From assembly GCA_947498355.1 (NCBI GenBank), contig CANMKA010000005.1, positions 104,307-168,306 on the forward strand: 64,000 bases of DNA, written 5' to 3'. The notes beneath the pieces are model-generated. The model was given only the letters and a program-made list of their open reading frames with translations. It did no database searches and was not told the DNA's origin. This document shows, piece by piece, positions 28,987 through 37,337 of the stretch. The position numbers were made by a program, and so were the translations under genes. How positions within the stretch are numbered: position 1 is the stretch's first letter; the number at the start of each line of letters is the position of its first letter. The stretch comes from an uncultured Paraglaciecola sp. GTDB lineage: Bacteria; Pseudomonadota; Gammaproteobacteria; Enterobacterales; Alteromonadaceae.

Positions 28987-29697
28987 ATGCAATTGACTTT
29001 TTCTGTTTACCGTTACAACCCAGATGTTGATAACGCACCAAGAATGCAAGATTATAAGCTTGACGTGGAGGAAGGGCAGGATATGATGGTACTCGACGCG
29101 TTAATCGCGTTGAAAGAACAAGATCCTGCATTATCATTTCGTCGTTCGTGCCGAGAAGGCGTTTGTGGCTCAGATGGCCTCAATATGAACGGTAAAAATG
29201 GCCTTGCATGTATCACCCCATTATCAGCCTTAAAAGGTTCGAAGATAGTTGTTCGTCCTTTGCCAGGTCTTCCGGTTATTCGTGACTTGGTGGTTGATAT
29301 GAGTCAGTTCTACACTCAGTACGAAAAAATCAAACCATTCCTTATCAACGATGATAACCAGCCTCCAGCTCGTGAATTCTTGCAGTCGCCTGAAGAACGA
29401 GAAAAGCTGGATGGTTTGTATGAGTGTATTTTGTGTGCTTGTTGTTCTACGTCGTGTCCATCATTTTGGTGGAACCCAGACAAGTTCATCGGCCCAGCAG
29501 GTTTGTTACACGCCTATCGCTTTTTAGCAGATAGTCGCGATACGGCTACAGACCAGCGCTTGGCTGATCTAGATGATGCGTTTAGCGTGTTTCGCTGCCA
29601 CGGCATCATGAACTGTGTCAACGTATGTCCAAAAGGGCTCAATCCAACTAAAGCGATTGGTTCAATTAAATCTATGTTATTGAAGCAGGCGGTTTAG
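28987..29697 (+). CDS. sdhB: Succinate dehydrogenase iron-sulfur subunit
   Basis: SdhB (236 residues) carries electrons from SdhA to the quinone. The N-terminal [2Fe-2S] ferredoxin domain has SCREGVCGSDGLNMNG; one ligand position is Asp, as in E. coli. The C-terminal domain has CILCACCSTSCPSFWWNP and CHGIMNCVNVCPKGLNP for the [4Fe-4S] and [3Fe-4S] clusters. It closes the sdh operon 12 bases after sdhA. Confidence 0.97.
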   Translation: MQLTFSVYRYNPDVDNAPRMQDYKLDVEEGQDMMVLDALIALKEQDPALSFRRSCREGVCGSDGLNMNGKNGLACITPLSALKGSKIVVRPLPGLPVIRDLVVDMSQFYTQYEKIKPFLINDDNQPPAREFLQSPEEREKLDGLYECILCACCSTSCPSFWWNPDKFIGPAGLLHAYRFLADSRDTATDQRLADLDDAFSVFRCHGIMNCVNVCPKGLNPTKAIGSIKSMLLKQAV

Positions 29698-29712
29698 ATA
29701 AAATAGTGTCAG

Positions 29713-29739
29713 CCAGTAAAAGCATATGGCTTTTGCTGG
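29713..29739 (+). promoter_or_regulatory. Intergenic hairpin between sdhB and sucA
   Basis: CCAGTAAAAGC and GCTTTTGCTGG form a long stem with one G-T pair around ATATG. No T run follows directly, so it probably stabilises or helps process an sdh-suc transcript; a partial terminator is the alternative. Confidence 0.45.
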
Positions 29740-29800
29740 TTGAGAGTTTTGTGTGTTTTGACACATTTAATTGTAAGTCTTATTCAATCAAGGGACGACA

Positions 29801-32623
29801 ATGCAACAACGCGTGATGAAAGCATGGTGGGATTCTTCTCACATGGCTGGTGGTAACGCTACATATATAGAAGAAATGTATGAGCTCTATCTAGAAGATA
29901 GGCAAAACGTATCAGAAGAGTGGCGTACCGAATTTGATCAACTTCCAAAGGTTGAAGGCGTAGAAGTCGAATCTAAACATAGCGATATTCGTGATCAGTT
30001 TAGAAGTTTGGCCGCCTTAGGACCTCTTGCCAGAGCTGGCGGCTCAGCCACTCAAACACAAGATTCTGGTGACGGTAAGCAAGTTAAAGTTCTGCAGTTG
30101 ATTAATGCCTTTCGCTTCAGAGGTCATCAACATGCCAACCTTGACCCCCTCGATTTATGGAAGCAAGCCCGCGTTCGCGATCTAGAATTGTCCCACCATA
30201 ATCTGTCTGAACAAGACTTTGATTCGACCTTCAATGTTGGTTCATATGCAATTGGCAAAGAGTCTATGCCTTTGGGCGAGTTATTTAAGTCGCTTAATCG
30301 CACTTATTGTGGCTCTATCGGTACAGAGTACATGCATATTACCGATACTGAGCAAAAGCGTTGGTTACAAAGCCGCATTGAATCAGTTCAAGCTAAACCA
30401 GAAATCTCACGCGACGAAAAAGTGGGGATCCTTAAAGGCCTGGTTGCAGCAGATGGTATGGAAAAGTACTTGGGAGCAAAATTCCCTGGTGCAAAGCGTT
30501 TCTCACTAGAAGGTGGTGATTCACTTATTCCAATGTTAAAAGGTTTGATCAGCCATGCCGGTACTAAAGGCACTAAAGAAGTCGTGATTGGTATGGCCCA
30601 CCGTGGACGTCTCAACGTATTAGTTAACGTACTAGGTAAAAATCCTTCGGTTTTGTTCGATGAATTTGCAGGTAACCATGATGAATCTCTAGGTGCAGGC
30701 GACGTAAAGTATCACGCAGGGTATTCTTCTGACTTTGCAACCGAAGGCGGCAATGTCCACCTAGCCTTGGCCTTCAACCCATCTCACCTAGAAATTGTTA
30801 ACCCTGTTGTTATCGGTTCTGTTCGCGCTAGATTAGACAGACGTGAGTGTACCGATGGTTCAATGGTCTTGCCTATCACAATACACGGTGATTCGGCGAT
30901 TGCTGGTCAAGGTGTGGTTCAAGAAACCTTCAATATGTCACAAACCCGCGGCTTTAAAGTCGGCGGTACCGTGCGCATAGTCGTTAACAATCAAGTAGGC
31001 TTTACCACCTCAAATACCGAAGATACGCGCTCCACGCAATACTGTACTGATATTGCCAAAATGGTTCAGGCGCCTATTTTCCATGTTAACTCTGATGATC
31101 CAGAAGCTGTATTATTTGTAACCAAATTGGCACTTGATTACCGTAATCAATTTAAGCGTGACGTAGTGATTGATTTAGTGTGTTACAGACGTCATGGCCA
31201 CAACGAAGCTGATGAGCCAAACGCAACTCAACCTTTGATGTATCAAAAAATTAAAAAACACCCTGTGCCGCGTAAATTATACGCAGATCAACTGATTGCT
31301 GAAGGTAGCATAGAAGCCCACGAAGTTGATAAGTTGGTGAGTGATTACCGTGCAGCTCTTGACCACGGCGCATGTGTGGTTGAAGAGTGGCGTCCTATGA
31401 CTGAGCATTCAGTCGACTGGACACCTTACCTTGGCCACGATTGGGACGTAGAATACGATGGTTCTTTGTCGGTTGAGAAGCTTACTGAGTTAGGTCAAAA
31501 ACTATGTACCTTCCCAGAAGGTCATAAATTGCAATCTCGAGTGGCTAAGTTATACCAAGATCGTTTGTCTATGGTTGCAGGTGACAAGTTACTCGATTGG
31601 GGGATGGCCGAAAATTTAGCTTATGCATCTATAGTTGATGAGGGAAGTAATATTCGTATGACGGGCCAAGACTCTGGCCGAGGCACCTTCTTCCATCGTC
31701 ATGCTGTGTTGCACAATCAAACCGATGGTTCTGATTATATGCCATTGCAAAACTTGCATCCTGAGCAGGGCAAAATTGAAATTTATGATTCTGTTTTATC
31801 AGAAGCTGCGGTGCTTGCCTTTGAGTTTGGCTACGCCACTGCAGAGCCGGGTTGTCTGACCATTTGGGAAGCCCAATTTGGTGACTTTGCAAATGGCGCG
31901 CAAGTCGTTATCGATCAGTTCTTGAGCTCGGGTGAAGCTAAGTGGGGCCGTTTATGTGGTTTGACTATGCTACTACCTCATGGTTATGAGGGGCAGGGTC
32001 CAGAACATAGCTCAGCGCGTTTAGAGCGTTTCTTGCAGCTGTGTGCCGATCACAATTGGCAAGTATGTGTGCCATCTACTCCTGCTCAAGTATTCAATAT
32101 GTTACGTCGTCAAGCTGTGCGCCCAATGCGTAAACCGCTAATCGTTATGTCGCCTAAATCATTGCTAAGACATCCACTAGCGGTATCTAAAGTAGAGGAA
32201 CTAGCTGAAGGTGTGTTCCACAATGTTATCGACGAAATAGATGATATTAGCCCAAGCGATGTGAAACGTGTTGTGATGTGTTCCGGTAAAGTTTACTACG
32301 ACCTACTTGAACAACGTCGTAAAAACGAACAAAAAGACGTAGCCATTGTGCGAATTGAGCAACTTTATCCTTTCCCTCATGCAGAGATTGGTCAAGTCGC
32401 CAGTAAGTATAAACTGGCCAAAGACTGGGTATGGTGCCAAGAAGAGCCACAGAACCAAGGTGCTTGGTACTGCAGTCAGCATCATTTTTGGTCGTCGTTA
32501 CCTGATGGGGCAACCCTCACATATGCTGGTAGACAAGCTTCGGCGTCGCCTGCAGTCGGATATATTTCAGTTCACAACCAACAACAAAAGCAGTTGGTTG
32601 ATGATGCATTAACAATAAAATAA
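29801..32623 (+). CDS. sucA: 2-oxoglutarate dehydrogenase E1 component
   Basis: SucA (940 residues) is the thiamine-diphosphate-dependent decarboxylase of the 2-oxoglutarate dehydrogenase complex. The E1 N-terminal helix that contacts the E2 core is visible (AWWDSSHMAGGNATYIEEMYE). IGMAHRGRLNVLVNVLGK, the HGDSAIAGQGVVQE segment, the diphosphate motif region around NNQVGFTT and the C-terminal CQEEPQNQGAWY are typical. It lies between sdhB and sucB, the usual TCA operon order. Confidence 0.97.
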   Translation: MQQRVMKAWWDSSHMAGGNATYIEEMYELYLEDRQNVSEEWRTEFDQLPKVEGVEVESKHSDIRDQFRSLAALGPLARAGGSATQTQDSGDGKQVKVLQLINAFRFRGHQHANLDPLDLWKQARVRDLELSHHNLSEQDFDSTFNVGSYAIGKESMPLGELFKSLNRTYCGSIGTEYMHITDTEQKRWLQSRIESVQAKPEISRDEKVGILKGLVAADGMEKYLGAKFPGAKRFSLEGGDSLIPMLKGLISHAGTKGTKEVVIGMAHRGRLNVLVNVLGKNPSVLFDEFAGNHDESLGAGDVKYHAGYSSDFATEGGNVHLALAFNPSHLEIVNPVVIGSVRARLDRRECTDGSMVLPITIHGDSAIAGQGVVQETFNMSQTRGFKVGGTVRIVVNNQVGFTTSNTEDTRSTQYCTDIAKMVQAPIFHVNSDDPEAVLFVTKLALDYRNQFKRDVVIDLVCYRRHGHNEADEPNATQPLMYQKIKKHPVPRKLYADQLIAEGSIEAHEVDKLVSDYRAALDHGACVVEEWRPMTEHSVDWTPYLGHDWDVEYDGSLSVEKLTELGQKLCTFPEGHKLQSRVAKLYQDRLSMVAGDKLLDWGMAENLAYASIVDEGSNIRMTGQDSGRGTFFHRHAVLHNQTDGSDYMPLQNLHPEQGKIEIYDSVLSEAAVLAFEFGYATAEPGCLTIWEAQFGDFANGAQVVIDQFLSSGEAKWGRLCGLTMLLPHGYEGQGPEHSSARLERFLQLCADHNWQVCVPSTPAQVFNMLRRQAVRPMRKPLIVMSPKSLLRHPLAVSKVEELAEGVFHNVIDEIDDISPSDVKRVVMCSGKVYYDLLEQRRKNEQKDVAIVRIEQLYPFPHAEIGQVASKYKLAKDWVWCQEEPQNQGAWYCSQHHFWSSLPDGATLTYAGRQASASPAVGYISVHNQQQKQLVDDALTIK

Positions 32624-32632
32624 GGAACCAGT

Positions 32633-34108
32633 ATGGGCATCGAGATTAAAGTACCGGTACTGCCAGAATCAGTGGCTGATGCATCAATTGCCACATGGCA
32701 TGTAAAGGTTGGCGACAAGGTAAACCGAGATCAGAACTTGGTTGACATCGAAACTGATAAAGTTGTGTTAGAGGTTGTTGCACCAGCTGATGGTGTAGTA
32801 ACAGAAATATTGTTTGCTGAAGGCGATACCGTCTTGGGTGAGCAAACCATTGCTAATTTTGCCGAAGGCGATAGTGCGCCTAACACGGCAGCGTCAGCGG
32901 CACCAACTGCTGCTAGTCAATCAACTGAAACGAAAGGTGAGTCAGTGGAAATTAAGGTACCCGTTTTGCCAGAATCTGTGGCAGATGCAACAATCGCAAC
33001 TTGGCACGTTCAGCCGGGCGAAAGTATTTCTCGTGACCAAAACTTGGTCGATATCGAGACAGATAAAGTTGTACTAGAAGTTGTTGCTCCAGCCGATGGT
33101 TCGTTAAGTGAAATTCTTGCTCCTGAAGGTGAAACTGTGACTGGCGAACAAGTCATTGCTAACTTCGTAGCAGGCGCAGCGACTGCTCCAACAGCAGCTC
33201 CAGCGGAAACAGAATCTGCGGATGACAACGACGCCTTAAGCCCATCGGTTCGTCGCTTGTTAACTGAAAAAGGTATTGACGCCGCCAATATTAAGGGTAC
33301 AGGTAAAGGCGGGCGCATCACTAAAGAAGATGTTGAAAAGTCGCTACAAGCGCCTGCTCCAGCTAAAGCGGAATCTGCTGCACCGGCCGCTGCCTTGCCA
33401 ACGGGTGACCGCTCAGAAAAACGTGTACCTATGACTCGTTTGCGCAAAACAATTGCAACGCGCTTATTAGAGGCCAAGAACAGCACGGCCATGTTAACTA
33501 CCTTTAACGAAGTTAACATGAAGCCAATTATGGATTTGCGTAAGCAATACCAAGAAAGTTTTGAGAAGCGTCACGGTATCCGTCTTGGTTTTATGTCTTT
33601 CTACGTGAAAGCGGTAACAGAAGCCCTTAAGCGTTTCCCAGAAGTGAATGCGTCGATCGATGGCGATGATATTTGTTATCACAACTATTTCGATATTTCG
33701 ATTGCCGTATCTACGCCACGTGGCTTAGTAACGCCTGTACTTAAAGATACAGATTCATTGGGTATGGCTGGCATTGAAGGTGGTATTCGCGAGTTGGCGC
33801 TAAAAGGTCGTGACGGTAAGCTGAGCATGGCCGATATGCAAGGCGGTAACTTTACTATTACTAACGGTGGGGTTTTTGGCTCGCTTATGTCTACGCCTAT
33901 TCTGAATCTTCCGCAAAGCGCTATTTTGGGCATGCATAAAATTCAGGACAGACCTATGGCCGTTAACGGTAAAGTTGAAATTTTGCCTATGATGTATTTG
34001 GCATTGTCTTACGACCACAGAATCATAGACGGTAAAGAGTCTGTAGGCTTCTTGGTAACAATTAAAGAAATGCTAGAAGATCCAACCCGTTTGTTGTTAG
34101 ACGTGTAA
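32633..34108 (+). CDS. sucB: Dihydrolipoyl succinyltransferase (E2) with two lipoyl domains
   Basis: SucB (491 residues) transfers the succinyl group to CoA and forms the core of the complex. E. coli SucB has one lipoyl domain and 405 residues; this one has two. They lie at about residues 4-76 (lipoyl-Lys43) and 106-178 (Lys145), each with [17 protein letters not shown]. They share about 58 of 73 residues, but their codons have diverged. An Ala/Pro linker leads to the peripheral subunit-binding domain ([14 protein letters not shown], residues about 200-235). The catalytic domain follows, with [12 protein letters not shown] near the end. E3 (lpd) is not in the window. Confidence 0.95.
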   Translation: MGIEIKVPVLPESVADASIATWHVKVGDKVNRDQNLVDIETDKVVLEVVAPADGVVTEILFAEGDTVLGEQTIANFAEGDSAPNTAASAAPTAASQSTETKGESVEIKVPVLPESVADATIATWHVQPGESISRDQNLVDIETDKVVLEVVAPADGSLSEILAPEGETVTGEQVIANFVAGAATAPTAAPAETESADDNDALSPSVRRLLTEKGIDAANIKGTGKGGRITKEDVEKSLQAPAPAKAESAAPAAALPTGDRSEKRVPMTRLRKTIATRLLEAKNSTAMLTTFNEVNMKPIMDLRKQYQESFEKRHGIRLGFMSFYVKAVTEALKRFPEVNASIDGDDICYHNYFDISIAVSTPRGLVTPVLKDTDSLGMAGIEGGIRELALKGRDGKLSMADMQGGNFTITNGGVFGSLMSTPILNLPQSAILGMHKIQDRPMAVNGKVEILPMMYLALSYDHRIIDGKESVGFLVTIKEMLEDPTRLLLDV

Positions 34109-34191
34109 CAGAATTAAAAATTGAAGTAGGTAAGCAATTATCTACTTCCTTCTGCTTGTATAACGTTTTAGTTGGTGCAGGCTTACAAAAT

Positions 34192-34216
34192 AAAGCGGCT
34201 AGTTGGCGGCTTTTTT
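34192..34216 (+). terminator. Weak terminator-like element between sucB and sucC
   Basis: AAAGC (34192-34196) can pair with GCTTT (34209-34213), followed by a T run, 25 bases before sucC. A second stem, GAAGTAG (34123-34129) with CTACTTC (34142-34148), lies upstream. Together they could separate sucAB from sucCD in part. Confidence 0.35.
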
Positions 34217-34241
34217 CTTAAATAAAACAGGTAAAAAAACC

Positions 34242-35408
34242 ATGAATTTGCATGAATATCAAGGCAAGCAATTATTCAAAGAATATGGCTTGCCAGTCTC
34301 TGAAGGGATCGCGACAGATTCTCCAGAAGAAGCTGCAGCTGCAGCCGATAAAATTGGCGGAAGCGAGTGGGTGGTTAAATGCCAAGTACACGCAGGTGGC
34401 CGTGGTAAGGCTGGCGGTGTAAAGCTAGTAAAAACTAAAGAAGAAATTAAAGCCTTCGCTGAAAACTGGTTAGGTAAGAACTTAGTTACTTTCCAAACAG
34501 ACGAAAATGGCCAGCCAGTTAGCAAGATCTTAGTAGAGTCTTGTACTGATATCGCTGACGAGCTTTATTTAGGTGCGGTTGTAGACCGTACTTCTCGTCG
34601 CGTAGTTTTCATGGCGTCTACTGAAGGCGGCGTTGAAATTGAAACTGTTGCTCACGAAACGCCAGAAAAAATCTTAAAAGCTGAGATTGACCCAATCGTT
34701 GGTGCGCAACCTTATCAAGCTCGCGATATGGCGTTTCAGTTAGGCCTTAAAGGCGTACAAATTAAGCAATTCGTAAATATTTTCTTAGGTCTTGCAAAAA
34801 TGTTTGTTGACCTAGATATCGCGCTTATCGAAATCAACCCTCTAGTTATCAAAGATGACGGTGATATCCACTGTCTGGATGCTAAAGTTGCTATCGATGG
34901 TAACGCAGCGTATCGCCAGCCTAAGATCAAAGCGATGCACGATCCATCACAAGATGATGCCCGTGAAGCAGAAGCGGCTAAGTGGGAGCTTAACTATGTA
35001 GCACTAGACGGTAACGTTGGCTGTATGGTTAACGGTGCAGGCCTTGCTATGGGAACTATGGATATAGTTAACCTTCACGGCGGCAAGCCAGCTAACTTCT
35101 TAGATGTAGGTGGTGGTGCAACTAAAGAACGTGTTGCAGAAGCATTCAAAATCATTCTCTCTGATAGCAATGTTAGCGCAGTACTGGTTAATATCTTTGG
35201 TGGCATTGTACGTTGTGACATGATCGCCGAAGGTATTATCGGTGCCGTTAAAGAAGTAGGTGTTAAAGTTCCTGTTGTTGTACGTTTAGAAGGTACAAAC
35301 GCAGAACTAGGTCGTGAAGTTTTAGCTAACTCTGACCTAGACATCATAGCTGCAAGCAGTTTAACTGATGCTGCTCAACTAGTTGTTAAAGCTGCGGAGG
35401 GCAAGTAA
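34242..35408 (+). CDS. sucC: Succinyl-CoA synthetase beta subunit
   Basis: SucC (388 residues, identical in length to E. coli) binds nucleotide in its ATP-grasp domain and makes ATP or GTP from succinyl-CoA with SucD. The start [19 protein letters not shown] is the family start. The [24 protein letters not shown] and [12 protein letters not shown] motifs are intact. I chose ATG 34242 over an in-frame start 13 codons upstream that would run through the leader hairpin. The stop overlaps the sucD start as TAATG. Confidence 0.97.
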   Translation: MNLHEYQGKQLFKEYGLPVSEGIATDSPEEAAAAADKIGGSEWVVKCQVHAGGRGKAGGVKLVKTKEEIKAFAENWLGKNLVTFQTDENGQPVSKILVESCTDIADELYLGAVVDRTSRRVVFMASTEGGVEIETVAHETPEKILKAEIDPIVGAQPYQARDMAFQLGLKGVQIKQFVNIFLGLAKMFVDLDIALIEINPLVIKDDGDIHCLDAKVAIDGNAAYRQPKIKAMHDPSQDDAREAEAAKWELNYVALDGNVGCMVNGAGLAMGTMDIVNLHGGKPANFLDVGGGATKERVAEAFKIILSDSNVSAVLVNIFGGIVRCDMIAEGIIGAVKEVGVKVPVVVRLEGTNAELGREVLANSDLDIIAASSLTDAAQLVVKAAEGK

Positions 35409-36280
35409 TGTCTGTATTAATTAATAAGCACACTAAAGTTATCTGTCAGGGCTTTACTGGTGGTCAAGGTACTTTCCACTCAGAGCAAGCGATTGCCTAC
35501 GGAACACAAATGGTTGGTGGTGTGACTCCTGGTAAAGGCGGCACAACCCATCTAGATCTTCCTGTATTTAATACAGTACGCGAAGCGGTTGAAGCAACAG
35601 GCGCAACAGCAACTGTTATCTATGTACCAGCAGCTTTCTGTAAAGATTCTATCGTCGAAGCAGCTGATGCAGGTATCGAACTAATTATCTGTATCACTGA
35701 AGGTATTCCAACTATCGACATGTTATTCGTTAAAGAATACTTGAACGTTAAAGGCGTTCGCATGATCGGTCCAAACTGCCCAGGTGTTATCACTCCTGGT
35801 GAATGTAAAATCGGTATCATGCCTGGTCATATTCATAAGCCAGGTAAAGTCGGTATTGTTTCTCGTTCTGGTACATTAACGTACGAAGCCGTGAAGCAAA
35901 CTACTGACGAAGGTTTCGGCCAGTCTACCTGTGTTGGTATTGGTGGTGACCCTATCCCAGGCTCTAACTTCATCGATATTTTACAATTGTTCCAAGACGA
36001 TCCTGAAACAGAAGCGATTGTCATGATTGGTGAAATTGGTGGTTCTGCTGAAGAAGAAGCGGCTGAATTTATCAAAGCCAATGTCACTAAGCCTGTTGTA
36101 TCTTACATTGCTGGTGTAACTGCACCAGAAGGTAAGCGTATGGGTCACGCTGGCGCGATTATCGCCGGTGGTAAAGGCACAGCCGACGAGAAATTTAAAG
36201 CACTAGAAGCGGCAGGCGTTAAAACTGTACGCTCTCTTGCTGATATCGGTAAAGGATTACGTGAGATTACTGGTTGGTAG
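35408..36280 (+). CDS. sucD: Succinyl-CoA synthetase alpha subunit
   Basis: SucD (290 residues) binds CoA and is phosphorylated on the active-site His in [18 protein letters not shown]. The N-terminal Rossmann CoA-binding segment [18 protein letters not shown] and [20 protein letters not shown] are intact. Coupled to sucC by a one-base overlap. The terminator downstream closes the TCA block. Confidence 0.97.
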   Translation: MSVLINKHTKVICQGFTGGQGTFHSEQAIAYGTQMVGGVTPGKGGTTHLDLPVFNTVREAVEATGATATVIYVPAAFCKDSIVEAADAGIELIICITEGIPTIDMLFVKEYLNVKGVRMIGPNCPGVITPGECKIGIMPGHIHKPGKVGIVSRSGTLTYEAVKQTTDEGFGQSTCVGIGGDPIPGSNFIDILQLFQDDPETEAIVMIGEIGGSAEEEAAEFIKANVTKPVVSYIAGVTAPEGKRMGHAGAIIAGGKGTADEKFKALEAAGVKTVRSLADIGKGLREITGW

Positions 36281-36314
36281 TTTGCGTTAATTCTTAACGA
36301 TATTAAGAGATTAG

Positions 36315-36340
36315 AAACCCGCTGAATTGCGGGTTTTTTT
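36315..36340 (+). terminator. Terminator of the sucCD transcript
   Basis: AAACCCGC pairs with GCGGGTTT around TGAATT and runs into seven T. Confidence 0.9.
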
Positions 36341-36426
36341 ATGCTTCGCAAAAAGTGATGGAACCGTCATTCTGGTGGTATTTCTAAACTTCGCCATTTG
36401 GGCTGTTTTTTGGCCGGAGTCGGTTT

Positions 36427-36902
36427 TTTTTATGTGCTGCGTACACGGGACATGACTTCGTCATCATGGGGTTCGTACATTAAGAATATTCACTACGTTC
36501 ATTTATGACTACGCCACTTATTCGCAAGCTCACTGTCATCCTGACTTTTTTCCAAACCACATCCATGAGGCTCGATTTACTTTTTACCAACAGCAGCAAA
36601 AAGTAAACAAAAAGTGCCACGCTCCAACCTAGTTCTATTGACTGCGCTACATGCCAAATAAAGGCCGCAATGATCTGTTCCCTACAGGCTTTGCTTAAAT
36701 AACATCCTTGTCATTTATCCTCTATTTGGCTGAGTTGCTCGACGAACTTGGAGTCGCGAATAAATCAAAAGCATAGTTACGTCATTTGTGAAAAGTTAAA
36801 AGTTTAATTTCCGCCAGTTCCTGTTAAAAACATACAGAAATGACGATATGAGCTGAAATTGGTTTTCTTTTTATGTGCTGCGTACACGGGACATGACTTC
36901 GT
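36427..36902. repeat. Dispersed direct repeats in the sucD-receptor gap
   Basis: A block of about 34 bases starting TTTTATGTGCTGCGTACACG occurs at 36427-36461 and again at 36868-36902. A second shared block, ACTTATTCGCAAGCTCA, occurs at about 36517-36532 and 36904-36920. Between the copies are AT-rich stretches and an inverted pair GCCAAATA/TATTTGGC (near 36653 and 36723). No convincing gene lies in this 1-kb gap. It looks like an accumulation of small dispersed intergenic elements. Confidence 0.7.
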
Positions 36903-37192
36903 GACTTATTCGCAAGCTCATTAAAAGTATTCACTTCGGTCACCTGCATCCATGCAGTTTTTAACTCGAATTCATTCGAGCTAGCGATTCGCTGGCCGTT
37001 TTTAATACAGAAAATTGAAGCGTGACAATCCTTCAATTGCGTACATTTTTAGTCAAGATCATGGTTGTTGATACTTTCTTCCTGTATGCTTGTTTTAAGT
37101 TTTTGGTTCCCCTCAAAATATCACTAAAATTGTATTTACTCCCCCTTTGATTAACAGATTTTTTCACCTAACTACGTGATTTTTATGAAAAC

Positions 37193-37227
37193 TTGCATAC
37201 GTATGTAATGTTTGAATACGTATGCAA
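37193..37227. promoter_or_regulatory. Paired ATACGTAT palindromes before receptor gene 1
   Basis: TTGCATACGTATGTAA (37193-37208) and TTGAATACGTATGCAA (37212-37227) are both near-perfect palindromes around AC-GT. Their centres are 19 bp apart. The central CG and 16-bp length are typical of LacI-family operators. The same pair with the same spacing lies before the second receptor gene at 42186, so one regulator probably controls both. Confidence 0.78.
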
Positions 37228-37337
37228 GATATTCTTCTATCGTTAACTAGGCGTTAACATGTTTTTGAAATGAATTTAACCCGACTTAACTTATGTTTAG
37301 CTTGGGTAAATACGCCACAACATAGTAGGACAACTAA

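Noticed and set aside
36824..37036. 70-codon minus-strand frame in the sucD-receptor gap
   Set aside because: It covers a dispersed repeat block and has no recognisable features.
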